64,000 nt of DNA, taken from positions 5,362,236-5,426,235 of the forward strand of contig NC_072450.1 of assembly GCF_027596085.1 (NCBI RefSeq), written 5' to 3'. The position numbers and the translations under genes were made by a program. Under the pieces are notes generated by a model, which was given only the letters and a program-made list of their open reading frames with translations, ran no database searches and was not told the DNA's origin. Below, in pieces: positions 35,262 to 49,129 of the stretch. This DNA comes from Anoplopoma fimbria (taxonomy: Eukaryota; Chordata; Actinopteri; Perciformes; Anoplopomatidae). The first letter of the stretch is position 1; each line of letters starts with the position of its first letter.

Positions 35262-38200
35262 TAGTGTTGTCACTGGCTTGCTTGCTGCAGCCAATTCTAA
35301 ACTCTGCCTGTAACTAGGGTAAGCCCAGGCTGTGTAGTCTACAGACCTTACTGCAGCTGTCACATGCGGTGCTAAAATCATATCTGTAGTTTCCTGCTGA
35401 TATATATCTTTTTTTTTATTTGCCTTTGTCTTTATCATCTGGTTTGGTTGGGTCGGTTTTTGTAGGAACAATGCCTTGAAACAATAGATTTTTAACATTT
35501 GTCTCATTTAGTGAGTGTTTTAAACAAGGTTATCTGGCAATGTGCTCTCTCTTTGCTTCACCCTCCTTTGTTAAAATAATTAAAGGCCACTGCTGCAGCG
35601 CACCATAGTCTACGTAAAAGAGAGGATGATGCAAACCACATTTTAGTGTTGTTAATGTCTTTAGCTTTATAAACCCAATACAGAAGATTACTTTACTTAG
35701 TGCAATGCCCAATGAGGAATGGGGGAAATCGTTATATCACCTCCGAATGGAACCAAACATAAAACAATTTCTGTGCATTAAATCAGATGACTCAAAGTAC
35801 GACCGACGGCAGCCGCAATATTTCATTTTCAAGGTAATGAAAGTAACAATCCATCCTGACGAAAGTACTCAAGTACAACTGTGTGAAGGCACAATACTTC
35901 ATTTTTAGTGGATTCAAGGTAACATCATCCTGATTGTACGGGAGCTAGAATGCATGCAACATAATGTCTTGTTGAAAGATGGATGCAGACATGAAATGGA
36001 AGAAGAAAAAAAAAAAGGGTAAACATATAAGCAAGGTCATACTGGTGGGTTATGCTGAAGTTTTTTCCCCCCCATCTGTGGGGAGATAAAGTGCTTTGTG
36101 AATGGATGGCTGCCAAGGAGGTCAGCGAGAGGTGGAATGCTAAGCTATAGGGTGCAGGATGCTACGGAGACTGCAGGCACACTCCAGATTTAATAAAGCT
36201 GACCAAACCAAAAGTGTTTACTCAGTTTGCTCACCCTCACACAGCCAGGGAATGTTTAAATTCCACATACTTTTTTCGAAGTAATTTCGGACAGTTCAAT
36301 AGAACAACGTAATTGGATTTTCTGAGCGCTTTCATAAAGAATCTCCATTGGCTCCTTTTTAATTTTAAAGCCGCCTTAATCGATTGTCGGACCCCAGGAG
36401 GCACAAAAGCATGAAAACTAACTGACTGATACATTGACTCGACCCTACAGCAAATACTACATAATATTCTAAACAATAAGTCAAGCCTTTATAGAATGTC
36501 ACTTCATTGTTTCCGACGTGATTTCATTTAATGTTATTATAAAGACGTATATTGATTAAGCTTTAGGATGACAGAAAGGTTTATGCTGAGAGTTCAAGCT
36601 CAAAGCCCAATAATAGGTATATGGATCAGACATATAGTATGTATAGAAATTCATCCATCCATCCACTTTTGACACCCATGAGAGCCAGGGTGTCAAATAT
36701 AAAGTCATGGGGCCAGAATCGGCCAATCAAAAGGGCCAATTCGTCCCACTGGATGACCTAGAAAAAAGTAAAAAAACCTCCTATTTGTATACTGGGGGTT
36801 GTGCCGTCCTAAAAAGAGTTGCAAGTCCTAATCTCGATACGCTATTTTAGATCCCTCATCCTTACGTGCAGGCTACATGACAACACCGTCAAGCGTGGGC
36901 CGTTGTTCACAGGAAGACAGTGTGCTTGTTGTGTTCAAAGCACCTTTCAGTTCTCAAGGAGAATAATATTCGGCACCACTTTCAAACCCATCATGGTGTA
37001 AAAAATACAAGAACTTGCAAGGACAGCTGAGAAACAGAGGAGACAACATTATTTGTTGGCAGGTTTTTGAGGAAACAGCTGTCTGTTTTTTTAGTCGTAG
37101 CCGAGAGATCAGCGAAGCATCTCCGGCTGTTCATCATCTGTTCTGTGAATGGATTGTTCATTAATTGTGAACAGAATGCACTTTTCTTGCATTTCTAAAC
37201 CTTTGGAGGTGTTGTTATCTGTAGCTTCTCATGTAATGGTTTCACTGGTTTGGCCCACTTCAGATCAGATTGGGCTGCATGAGGCACCACTTGTGAACAA
37301 GAATGAGTGTGATACCTCTGCTCTAGAGTCCAACCAGCCCACTACACAATATACTGACAATAGTCCTGCAATTTTTTTTTTTTTGGGACCCAAATTGTTG
37401 CCAAGCATTTCAAAGCTGAATGTGAGGTTAAAAGGCCTTTTGTTTTCTTGTTATAATCTCTTCATTGTGAACTATGGAAAAAAAAGCAAAAGGTGGTGCG
37501 GTTGACCCTCGGACCTGAGTCGGAGCCACCGTCCCCTCGGGGCAGCAGGGCTTCCAGATGGCACGGGCGCATTACTGGAAATCATCGCAATTTTTGGATG
37601 ACCAGGCTCATTTTTTCCCCCGTCTGTGATGGAGCGGGATTAAATTAAAAGAAAGGCAAAATTGAAAGCTATCAAACTGCCATCTGGAATTACAGTCGGG
37701 CAGGCAATCACTGTGAGAACACAAACCTATAAACACATTTTAATTTGCTATCAGGCAATATGCTGAGGTATTATGTCGGAGACAACGGTACGAAAGACAT
37801 TGGTTTTAAAATGAATCTCTTGTTTCTGATGAGAAATGTGATATTATTATTATCATCATTATCAGCCATCCAGCCACTTTGCCCCATAGGGTGATGATTG
37901 CAGTCCTGGCTACTGAATTCTGACAGGCATATTTTGTTTGTTTTTGTTTATTAAATGGCTTCCAAACGGCCATGACACGTACTACAAACTTTTTGGAAGA
38001 GTGAGAAATCCAAGCAGTGAGTGGACAACTCTGCGTTTTTTTTCCATAAAACTGCTAAATAACTGAAATAAAAAAGGTTTAAAGTATCACACTACCATGT
38101 AAAAAGTTCTATAAGGATTTAAAAGGAAGATATGTCCATGTTAAATATCAACGTAACTCATTGGCTTAAGAGCAAGGGAAAGGAAGACGTTACACATCTG

Positions 38201-39939
38201 TAAATTCTCGAAATTGGAGTTGTATCAAAGATGTTGAGTAGGAGCAGCTAGTGTCAAAGTCGTATACTTGAGTGCAACTGTTTCTCTGGGAATTGCTTTT
38301 GTGTCACCTCTTGTGTTAAGAGTATCACATTATTGAAAGCTCAGAGTCCCCGCGCGTTATTTCATGTGCTTTCATTCCAGGCAAGTAGGGGAAGGTTGCT
38401 ATCTTGTGCCAATACTGGAAAACAGGCAGCGAGCGCGAGGGTAAAGAGACACCTTTCAAGTGATAATTCAATTCCTATTCACGTATTACCGTACGCTGCC
38501 TCCATTATGATAATTGCATGGGCTAAATAATCTGCAGGGACCTCCATGTTCGGATGCACTCTGCCAAGGCTGTGTCTGGTCCCTGCAAAGGGATTAAGAC
38601 AGGATGCCCTGGGTGGCAGACTGACTGAATGCGAGGGCACTCTTAGTATTCGTGTCACTCACACGGCCCACCAATCTGCTCCCACGAATGCGTTCCTCCG
38701 AAAGGAGAGCTGCGAGATTTGCCCAATAGTAGGTGGAGGGGCGTCGTGGCGGAGTCAAGGCCGATTGCACTGAATGGAAAAACAAGGCACGGTGAAAGTA
38801 TGTTTGCATGACTCACGGTAGTAGGGGGGACAATCCTGGTAATTGGTTACACACAGGTTTAAACTAATGCTCGCACTGGGAGGTTCTTGGTTTCGATGAT
38901 CAGAAAACAGAGGGAACACATGCAGTGCGAGGAAAAAGCAGGCGGCAGGCGGGGGTTTCGGTAGGTGAGTACACAGAGTGGTGGCAAAATAATGAGCTGC
39001 ACAGACCCCCATAAGCTGCAGTTAAACAGACCGCCGCGTTAGCAGTTAGGATCCGTGGGACTGGTGATGTAGGTGAACACGTTGTACCGCCAGCCAGAGA
39101 ATTCCCAGTGAACTCGCAACACTTTTTTTTTTTTAGCTTTAAAAGATGAATTATTAAATATATAATTCAAAAAGGCTCCACATCACAGCGATGCCCTTGT
39201 TACATTTTATGCCTCATCAGTGGAACTTGGCTCTTTCTAAATGTGTTAATAACATATTGAATGCGACTCCTCTAAGGTTTCGGAGGCTTTAAGAAAGCGA
39301 GCCAGGTAGTTGCGTTTTCATGATAAAACACATATATTTCAATTTATTTTCATGGCCAGGGATTAAAAAAAAAAAAAAAATATATTTTAGTAAGCAATTT
39401 GTAGGAAGTATTTTGATTTTCTCCCTTCCTGTGTTTGCAGTGGAAATACCTCCAAAATGACGACACAATGTCAGTCATTGTTAACGTTGAGAAAAGACAA
39501 CAGTGTTGCATTAAAAAATGACACAATGGCAATGTAGCTTCAATGGCCATCTTGGCAGGTTGCCGCTCCCTGAAAAATGCAGAGTGCTCGGAGGGATTAG
39601 TTCACTGAAGTGTCCCCTGTTCAGTCACAGCTATTTGCCAATGAATTCCGGCCATTCTAGTTTGCAAATTGACTGAATAGGAGAAGTTGGAGGCAGTTCT
39701 CTCTGGAGGTTTTGTGTTCACATCGGGGGTGGTGACAGGATACCGACAACAGATGGCACCATAAGCGGCGCTGCCTTTTGTTCTTTTGTTTAAGATTGCT
39801 GCCCACCACCGCGCCGCTGTGTTTCTGGTTGGAAAGCCTTTCCTGTGGATTCTGCCCTATAGCTATCAGTATGTGAGAAGTCATTCACACGTCTCTAATA
39901 AGTGCAATGATGAGACAATGTGTGCGGTCGCGTATAGCA

Positions 39940-39954
39940 CCCCCCCCCCCCCCC
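39940..39954. repeat. C homopolymer
   Basis: A run of about fifteen C on the plus strand. Runs of this length are prone to replication and sequencing length errors. Confidence 0.9.
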
Positions 39955-40604
39955 ATGCCGACACACCGTCGGAATGTAGATCGGTGTCGACACAGGCTCG
40001 CAAGGAATTTCACACAATTTCCCGAAACACGGATTAAATGTGTGAATCTGAATAATGTTTAGGCCACATTTATGTTGGGTAATTACAGTAACAAATATGT
40101 CTTGGAGAAAGGTAGCTACGTAGGTGGTAAAACAGCTCGATTAAGCCACTGTAGAGATATTTTTGGCTTTAAGCAGTTGTTACTAGCACTATGACTAAGA
40201 GAGAGGGCTTTAATTCAGACTTCTAAGGCTAAACATATTTTTATCTTGCTGGTCAACTTTGAGATTTTGGGCTGATTTTTCTTCCATAGCATGTGTTCTT
40301 TCAGATCAGTGGAAATGAAACAACTAAAAAACCCATTTGAGTAGTTACTGCACGGCAATTTGTCTTTTTGCGTCTGTTGACCTTTCCTAAATACACCAAA
40401 AGTTACCATTAGATAAGGCCTCATTTGCATATTTAAACCTACAATTTCGTAAAACTTGTAATAACTTGTAAATAATGATTGTCTTAACGAAAGTAAACTA
40501 CTGGGGGAGTTTAATGGTGATATTTATTAGATTAAATGTCAACACTATTCACCAGCAGTGTCTCCCCTAAAAGGTCGATAAAATAAGGAACAGAATTATA
40601 CATT

Positions 40605-40608
<4 letters not shown>

Positions 40609-40689
<81 letters not shown>
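40609..40689. repeat. (AC)40 microsatellite
   Basis: An uninterrupted AC run of 81 nt, the longest simple repeat in the window. Confidence 0.97.
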
Positions 40690-40692
<3 letters not shown>

Positions 40693-41479
40693 TACCAAAT
40701 CAATACGCCTTAACAGGTTCAGCTAAACCAAAAAGATGAAGCGTGAAGCCGTTGAATATTATGCTTTCTTTTCTCCCGATCCAAAATGAAGGCTGAAACT
40801 GGTTGCTTCGCTTTGCTTCATTGGGTTTTTCACTTGACTTGACCAAATGTCACAGCGAGCAGTGCAAACTAATGATGTGTTTATTTCGGAGAGAAAAAAA
40901 ATGTGGAAATCAAAGAAAGAAGATGCTCCTTCTGACTTGCCTGAGCTGACTCGGTGCTCTTGACTGCTAATATTAATATGTTGGTATAGCAGATCTTTAA
41001 AAACATTTTAATGTGGACGTTACTGGTCTTATGCAAGTGATGGATTACTCGGACGGAGATGTCTAGTTGAGTGTATCCACCCTGAGGCCAGACACCAGCA
41101 CTCATAATCTGTTTAGAGTCTTAAAAAATGCCCGAGATGAAAGCTGTGAGGAAACATAGTTTGTGTAAAGTTCACAGGCTTCACCATATGCATTTCTTTA
41201 TCGTCTATCACATTTACACCACACCAAATGCCATTCTCAATTCAACACTTTTAAGTTTCTTTGAATATTTATTATCTGGTGCAGTGCTCCCTCCACTACA
41301 TTTACAGAGAACAATGAGGTCAAAACAGCATCTCCGATCTGTTTTGACAAAATGTTCTCTGGTTTAGCACCGCTAAAAACCCCAAAACACATAATCCGTT
41401 AGCACGTTATCTTCACTTCACTTGTTCAAAGGACTTTGGATAACAGAAATTCGACTGTGTGAACTAACCACGATGCTCC

Positions 41480-41936
41480 ACTGCAGAACGAATGTGTGTT
41501 CACCCTCATGAACAGTTAATCATTCATCCTCTGTCTGGTACAAATCCATGTGCAATAACCCGGTAACTTTAAACTCAAATTTTTTTAATTCTACATTATA
41601 TACATACATCTCACCTTCCTCATGTTCATAAAATATCCTGTCACAACCTTCACATATTTATTCTAGCAGTTTGCATACTGCATTATTGCACTTATATCTA
41701 CATTTCATTGTCATTGTTTTTTGTGTTTTTGTGTTATATACGTCTGCATTTTCATTTAAATGTTGTACATAATAGTTAAATGTTTACCCATAGTTCCTCT
41801 TGGATCTCCTTGTATTTCTGTTTTGTTTTATTTGTCTGTTTCTTTGTATGAGTGAGCGTAAGAAACCGGAGTCAAATTCCTTGAATGCTTACGCATACAT
41901 GGCCAATAAAGCTGGTTCTGATTCTGGTATAAGGGA
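41480..41936 (+). mobile_element. 3' tail of a LINE-type retroposon
   Basis: An AT-rich stretch with no long frame ends in the words CAAATTCCTTGAATGC, GGCCAATAAAGCTG and TTCTGATTCTGG. An AATAAA signal directly before a (GATTCT)n-like end is typical of 3' tails of several fish non-LTR retrotransposons. No reverse-transcriptase sequence remains, so this is a 5'-truncated copy. The 5' limit is approximate and the clade is not resolved. Confidence 0.55.
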
Positions 41937-44900
41937 AACACTGGAATGTATATTTTGCATTATTTTTTGGAAAAGCTTTATAGTTATTTATAGGGGAAAA
42001 ATTGCATTATTCTTTGTCATAAATAATAAAGAGATGGATTCTTTAGTATTCATCAACTCCCGAAACACAAACGTCCTTTGACCAAGATTGAACTAATAAT
42101 TACCAATCTTTGTCATGAAATGACATACATTCATCTTCTGATCACAGCTTCACACATGCACGAACGTACAGTTGAAGCATTCACATCCTTGGTCAAGGAT
42201 TAAATGCAAAGCTCAAATCCCTTCGGCCCCAAATTCCTTGACTGAAGTGATAACGGTGTGATACTTCCATTGATCCCCCGCAGTGCAGCTCTCTTTTCAC
42301 TTGGTTCCCTCCAGGGAGGTCAGAGTCTCGGGTCACTTTCACACAGAGCGCCCCTGGAGCCGGCAGCAAAAGTCAGTGGGGAATCGCTGTCTTGCTCAAG
42401 GGCAGGGTCGCGAGCGGCGTGTACATTACAAGCCCCTTCCTGTGTGGCAACAATGGGAGGATCTTAAATCTCTCTTCCACTTAGAATATCTTCAAAAGAA
42501 ACTTCCCAACATAGGACACGAAGCTTCTAGAAGTCGAATTTTTATTTGAAGTGAATATTAGGAGAGCGCCATTAGGCTGTCCTACTTCGAAGGCAGTGTA
42601 TTCACCTCTATATGGAACAAAAAGAACAATGAGGTACTACTCAACTATTCTTCTTAAAAAGTAGAGCCCTGCCTTGTGCCGTGTTGTATTATACGGCTGG
42701 CAATGTGGCTAATTATTATCTCAAAAAATGAACAAGTGGATCCTGAGCAATTTTTTTCCATGTTGCTCATGTGTTGCCATCAACTGTCAAAATTGCAGGA
42801 CTCTATAAATTCCTTTCATAAAGCGAGCAGTCAATCCCACTGCAACGATTCACAGCTTGGAAAATTAAATTCCCTTCGACCAGATTACTATAATTATCTG
42901 CCTCACGGTGAAGGGTGAACAGAGGATTAAGGTCTGTTTAAAAATACCCGCCATCAAATATATTTGGACTCAATAAATGAAAGCTGCAGAGCAGACATTT
43001 TCTCAGCGGTGTGATTTTGATATCTCTCTCTCTCTCTCTGTCTCTTTCTCACTCTCTCTCTCTTTCTCGCTGCTCTTCTTCTCCCTCCTCTTTTTCTTTT
43101 CTCTCTGTTAATCTGCTTTTGATAATTCGGCGGCGAATGCGTGACGCTCGCTGGGACACCGTCTTAAAGTCAGTCACAAATCAAAGCGGGGAAATTGCAA
43201 TTATTCAAGTGGCAGTCAACAATTTTGTACGAGATGGATGTACGCTGTACAAACAGCCTCCCTCGTAAAGGCTCAGATCTACCAAGAGGATCACAAATCA
43301 TCACCGTGAGCCGTGTTATTGTTCTGCTTGTGCAAGGTCATTTGGAAGGCCTGGGATCTGCTGTTTTGTTGCAACACAAACATTATGCGTCTCTTTAACT
43401 TTGGATTGTACACTGATGATGATGATGATCATAATCATTACCCAGCGTTATTATGTTTTATTATCGACCAAAGCAGCTGCTGAACAAACTAGCAGTGGTT
43501 GTGCTGGGCAACGTGTTGTGTTAGTTTCCTCACTGCTGATGTCTGATAGATTGTGTGTAGCCAGTGTTGACAGCATACAGTAGGTAGTCCATCTTGTTTT
43601 TCCATCATTATTTGTACATGTAGGGAACTCTCTGCTGGCATGCTAATAAGCTGTTAAGGATTGGTGTTCTGCCAGAATGTGTCTCCCTGTTGGTTTGTCC
43701 TTATTTGTCCTTGGTGTTCCGATTTCCTTATTTATTTATTTTTTAATGGACATTTCACATCACATTTTCATACATGACAAGTAAATGAATGTGTCATATA
43801 CCACAATGAGTTGCGTGATCTCAGTGGGATTCAATAGGCCTCTTCCCTTCTATGAAATCCGGATATTTATTTATTTATTTTTTCATTGAAAAAGGTTTGT
43901 ATGAATTTAATCCACAAAGATTCTGATGTAATTATTGCACAACACACATCATTTTATGGGGGAAGCTTCTCTCACCACAACTGCAACAGCCTCTTAAAAC
44001 GCCAACATGAGATTGTGCATGCATCTGCAGTACTTTAGCTTTGTGATTTATTATATAGTCGTAATGTAAAGTTAATGTACATAACATGAAGATGGTGATG
44101 GTAATTGTCTATGAAATTAAGACACTCATTTTATCTTTGACTTTAAATTCACCTTTGTGGATCAAGCTGCAGTTGTTCACCGGCGTAAATCCAATGCTCT
44201 ACGGTCCAGACATCGTGTTACGCTACATGTGTCTTTAGCCTGTTAACCTTGGGCTTTAATCCCAAGTTAACATCACCCTGGGTTATCTCTACACTTTTGA
44301 CACTGTTTATATCTAATCCCGGTTAGCCTAAGGCGAAGCTGTCCTGCTGCTGCTGTGCTGCTGATTATTGTTCATCTGATGTAGCTGGATTTTCCTCCCC
44401 TTTCATGTGCGGCTGTTTGAGTCAAGCCTACATGACCCCGAGCCATGTGCTTGTATGTGTGCACATTTGTGCAATTTGTACTGTCAATTATTTATGATTT
44501 TTATAAAAGAAATCATTTTGTTTTATGGCTAAAGATATTGTGGAGGTTTAAGTCAAATTATTCTTATTTTTTAGCGTGTGTATGCGATGCAGTGGGCTTG
44601 CAACAAACCCCAAAGTAAACACATCCGCCTTTCATTAGACGCTCAGACGGCTGACGTGGGTGATGGGAGGGCTGGGGTACGGGTCAAACAAACACAGGAC
44701 TATCAGCCTGGAAACCAGTCCAATATGCACTCTCCCTTTAGCTGTGTTTGATCTCCACCAATACCTAAGAGAAAAAAAACACAGCCTTTTAGCTGATAAA
44801 TGCTCCTCAGGCTGGTCTCATACAGCATTTGTAGCATTACTTACAGGGAAAACATCCCACGGAAATGTTTTTGTATGTAATCCAGATAATCTTGAACGAG

Positions 44901-45569
44901 GAAGTTTAGCCCGGGTGGGCAGGAGTGGAGATGGATGGGTTCCATCTCAAAAAGCGACAATTCTTTGTTCCACATGTGGAACGAGAAGTCAATGCTGATT
45001 TATTTGTCACGTAACTTGCCTACTTCATCGACGGCACTTCCTTGGTTATTTCGACTCAAACTACAATCTATTCCTAAACCTAAATTAGTGGTCTTGTTGC
45101 CTAAACCATCACTGAGTTTGAAGACGGAAGTGAATTTTGAAAAAAGGCATGAAACAAGAGGAATGTGTTAAAGGCTTTTGAAAGAAAACGCACGAAAGAT
45201 GAGAAGTAACTTTTTGTGGGATTCCATACGAGCCGCTGTATGAGGATACGTTGATGCTCCTCTTTGTTCACCACAGTCACTGATTGTCTGACTGCCGTTT
45301 GGTGCTTGGCAGGTAGTGAAGAGTTGTTTTATTGGAGCTATTTCCCTAAAACAGTTGCAGGCTGCAGACATTAAAGAGGACGGTTAAAATGAATGATGAC
45401 AGTAAGGTCTTGGGCTGTAAAACCAAAACAATGTGCTGAAAGATGCTAAAATGCTCCAGACAGCTGAGAAGAACTGCAGAGTTTGGTGATAAATATCTGA
45501 CAATTCATTCTAGCACGATTATAGCAGTTTTAAATAATTCAAAATACAGTTATGTTGTCAGCAAATCCA
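41937..45569. other. Non-coding DNA, no gene recognised
   Basis: It includes an interrupted CT-rich tract at 43023-43072 and a (GAT)n run near 43418. The stretch 42800-43270 looks unique apart from the CT tract. A short inverted repeat (GTTAACCTTGGG and its near complement) occurs at about 44240-44270. Confidence 0.5.
43023..43072. repeat. Interrupted (CT)n tract
   Basis: CT units are broken by single changes (G, TT, A). It is older and less pure than the tract at 20590. Confidence 0.88.
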
Positions 45570-45800
45570 TCCATTTGCCTCATCACTTGTTGCTCTCAGT
45601 GCCTTTGGTGGCTGCAGCCTATCCCATCATGCACTGGGCGAGAACCACCCTCGCCAGTCTATCACAGTGCTAACACGTATACCACACACAAACACATTCA
45701 CACCAACAGAGGCTCCACTTCATGTGTCTCCAGCAGCATGTGGGAGCTCTCTGTGGGAGGAAAACCGGAGCACAAATTGATGCAGACATGGGGATGATAT
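45570..45800 (+). repeat. Fish interspersed repeat (LINE 3'-UTR type)
   Basis: The words GGCTGCAGCCTATCCCATC, GCCAGTCTATCACAG, CACATTCACACC and TGGGAGGAAAACCGGAG follow each other in the order of a highly abundant fish repeat that I associate with 3' regions of non-LTR retrotransposons. This copy is diverged and has lost internal sequence. The clade is uncertain. Confidence 0.6.
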
Positions 45801-46135
45801 GTATCCCTACATATATATTTATCTAAACTCTACGGAATTTGAAGTTACGCACGCTGAGCACATAGATTACATTGTCTCTCTCGGTCTCACTCTGCATGTC
45901 TGCAGCTCCACTGCACCTTAATCCTCCAGCTTTTTCACTCGCTTTCCTCGAAGCACCTATCTCCTTCTCCCTCGCTCCCCTGAGAACCACTATCCGTCTC
46001 CCTCTATCCTGGAGCCCTTTTCTCTAACTCCGTCTCATTCTTTACTCTCATCACTAAATAATTCCTTACAGAGGGAAAATCTAATCAAATCTGAGTGAGA
46101 GTTGAGGAAAAAAAAAAAAGCAGAGGTGGGAAGAA

Positions 46136-46138
<3 letters not shown>

Positions 46139-46169
<31 letters not shown>
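46139..46169. repeat. (GT)n microsatellite
   Basis: About fifteen GT units. A simple sequence repeat. Confidence 0.95.
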
Positions 46170-46171
<2 letters not shown>

Positions 46172-46556
46172 TGAATCAGACTTGGAGAGAAGGGCGGCTA
46201 AAAAAAGACGGAATCAGAATGCAACTTTGGCAATGTGTGAGGGGGTAGTGAGAGAATTGCAAGTGCATTAGCAGTCAGAGCACTTAGTGTGAGGAATCCA
46301 TTCATTATTCATTAGCTAATTCACCATGTATAGTAATTAAAATCAGGGCTCGCTCCAAAATGGAAAGAGCTATGATAGACTGCTTTTCTATGTACAATAT
46401 TTAAGAGGGCTGTTTTTCAGCACTCATGCTCCTGGTTTTTTTTTTTTCCCTTTTAAATCATGTGTTTCTGTTTAAATAGTGCGACATGCTCGGGTGACGT
46501 CTTCCTGACACGAGAATGAATCCAAAATGTGTAAATGTGCAACGTGACCCATGAAT

Positions 46557-46582
46557 AACAAACAAACAAACAAACAAACAAA
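46557..46582. repeat. (AAAC)n microsatellite
   Basis: About six AAAC tetranucleotide units. A simple sequence repeat. Confidence 0.93.
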
Positions 46583-47020
46583 CCATTACCTATTCATCAT
46601 ACAGCATATGTGAGAGAATCCAACAGATGTTAAGATATACATTGAAAAATATATGCATATTTGCATATTTTCTGTTGAGGGCATTTCGACTGTTTCGTTT
46701 CATGTGATTTATAAATTCAGACAGTATTTGCATACAAACGTAATCATGCACAAGTTTATATCTATTTTGTTGTGCCCCATTTTAAAAAAATAAATAAAAG
46801 AACATCAGTCGTGTTTATTTGAAAAACACTGCGAGACCAAAATAATGTCATGTCAATTAATAGCAAACTAAAATAGGGTGTGCTGCTCATCCCTCTGTTC
46901 AGTCCGTGGGGGGAATAAAAAAGAGGTGCTCGTTTGAGCTATATTTGAACAACAAAGTTTTCGTGTTTTGGCCTTGTTCTGACAGGAGTGGTAAAAGGTT
47001 GGAGTCAAAATAATCCAACG

Positions 47021-47023
<3 letters not shown>

Positions 47024-47074
<51 letters not shown>
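47024..47074. repeat. (GT)n microsatellite
   Basis: About 25 GT units. A simple sequence repeat. Confidence 0.96.
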
Positions 47075-47082
<8 letters not shown>

Positions 47083-47680
47083 CTATGATGTTCTTGTTTA
47101 TTCCAACCGAAGGATTAATTGTCTCTCTGGCAGGTGGCTCAGAGTAATGGATATAACCTCCAGCTTCTTCTTTTTTGATCTTTTATTATTATCTGTCGAC
47201 TACAGTCAGAAATCTTCCTCTGGGTAGCTTCTGTGTGAGGCACATGTTACTCAGGCTCCTCAGTTATATAAAACAAAACCAATAGGGTATGAGAATCGAT
47301 CCAGAATCCCACAAGAATACAGATGTGCAACAAGCCCCGTAAAGACACTGCAATCATATGTATGTTAATCTACACGTCAATCGCCTTTTAACACAAAAGC
47401 AGCACACAATAAAGTCAACCACAGCCTCTGATTGCCGATTTAGAACCCATCAAAAGCCCAAAGCAACACCTACATAGCAACATCTTTTGTTCTCGATTCA
47501 ATTTCTACCACAGAGTAGCGGTTCAATGTATATCCAGGTCATGGAAACTTTAACATCTGCTGCGCAAGCACTCAGTGTCTCGTAGGTCTTGTAGAAACGA
47601 AAAGTCTTGTTCAGCACAGTAAAATGATGCTTCTGCTTTTCTTGGAGCAGCAACAGCAGCTTTTTGGGAATAAAAGGGGC

Positions 47681-47759
47681 GGGGGGGGGGGGGTTAGTTG
47701 GCATGAGCAGCGACAGCCACGTGAGAAAACCAACACACAAAAAAAAAAAAAAAAAAAAA
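47681..47759. repeat. G run and A run, 45 bp apart
   Basis: A run of thirteen G (47681-47693) is followed, after 45 bp, by a run of about twenty A (47739-47759). Both are error-prone homopolymers. The 119-codon minus-strand frame across them is an artefact. Confidence 0.85.
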
Positions 47760-48194
47760 GAATGCCACCTGCAGGCAGTCGAATTACACATAAATGTAAA
47801 GGAAGGGATACATAAATTGAAATAAATTTAAAGCGAGCCAAAAATAGAGTGGAGATTTGGGATTGCCTTCCGCAGATGAAAAGCACAGCAAGGACAATGA
47901 TGAACAAAACAGACTTGTCCTTTCTTTTTTGGACAAAGCAATGATGATTTATCACCAAAGCTAGCGCCAAAATAAAAACATGGAGAAAAAAAACTCATCA
48001 CATTTAGACACAGCAGGTGTCTCCTAAACAGCAGCGGGAGACTGCTTTGTCAACAGAAAGCTGTATTCCAAAATATTACATTGTCTGCCTCGTTTTTCTA
48101 ATTTAGCATTGGTAACAGACAAATGGTACCCAACAATTCCGATAGGATCCAAAAATCGCAGTCTGTGCATGGTGGCTTCATGTCGATGAGCATC

Positions 48195-48350
48195 ATGGAC
48201 CTTTTACTAGAACAGTGATGTCAGATGTCTAATCTTTTCTAGTCTTGCATTAGCCAGGCCTATCTCCACAGTGCTGTCAGTGCTAAGGAAATATCTCTGG
48301 TTGTATTTCTTTAAACCAATCACAATCGTTTTAGGCCGGCGCTAAAAACA
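48195..48350. repeat. Probable fish dispersed repeat
   Basis: The words CTTGCATTAGCCAGG, CCTATCTCCACAG and CTTTAAACCAATCACAATCG are in an order I recognise from a common fish repeat. Ends and class are uncertain. Confidence 0.45.
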
Positions 48351-49129
48351 GGATGCAGCAACTGTCACCTTGTCAAGTAGATTGGATAATGCCGGCTGAA
48401 ATATGCGGCCTATTTCAGACTGAGCATCTTTGTCTTGTATCTGTTGACGTGGTAATAGAGAAGGTCAACATAAGACAGAACAGAAAGGTCTGTTGGCGAG
48501 CAGGTTACAGATCTAATGATCAGAACCTTTTAGTCCCATGATACAGCATTTCACGATGAATTGTCAATACTCATCGCTGTTCATCGGATTTCGGTTGCTC
48601 TACATGTCGGTCTTGTTTCAATGCTATTGCTTAGAAAAAAATGCATATAATGTATATCAATAGCCACTTAGCAAGCCCCACTATGCTGCTTCTGAGAACC
48701 CAACCGACTTTCTTAACAGTTTGCCCATTTGAGCATGGACAACAACTGCCTTCAAGTGTCTTTAATACAAAGAAGTTATGCAATTATGGGTCCATTCGGT
48801 TCATATGTTACTGTAGGCGGCTATATTCAGCCCAGTTTCCTGGACACACTGATGAACTGATTTATGGAAATTGCTGAAATACATTTTCTTGAGTGATGGC
48901 TTTGTACTTTCATTCATACCCATGTGAACCCTTTGTATGTTTCTTTTAATGTAATATATGATATTAACATCAACCCATTAATATAATGAATGGAATCATG
49001 TGCAGCCCTGTGTAGTTTTAAAGCTAGCATCTAGTAATCATTTGTGCGTCTGCAGTTTATGGGATATATTTATGTTTTCAGCCACAAAAAGTTGCGAGGA
49101 TTCATAACTCAATACTAAATGTTCTGCAC
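48351..49129. other. Non-coding DNA, no gene recognised
   Basis: Mixed AT-rich DNA between two repeats. Short open frames on the plus strand have no recognisable features. Confidence 0.5.

Larger units (their letters stand above)
33380..41479. other. Non-coding DNA, likely intron or 5' flank of lrrc4c
   Basis: No gene recognised. Within it are a repeat fragment at 34331-34410, an (AT)n tract at 35231-35261, a C run at 39940-39954 and a long (AC)n at 40609-40689. The stretches 37530-37800 and 38320-38530 look unique and balanced. The 139-codon frame at 34817-35236 has no recognisable domain. Confidence 0.5.
45801..48194. other. Non-coding DNA rich in simple repeats
   Basis: No gene recognised. 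It holds (GT)n at 46139-46169 and 47024-47074, (AAAC)n at 46557-46582 and a G-run/A-run pair at 47681-47759. The stretch 46230-46400 contains ATTCATTAGCTAATTC and looks unique. Confidence 0.5.

Noticed and set aside
40609..40689. Regularly repeated sequence, considered as an array
   Set aside because: It is a plain dinucleotide microsatellite without spacers. The genome is eukaryotic, so CRISPR is not expected.
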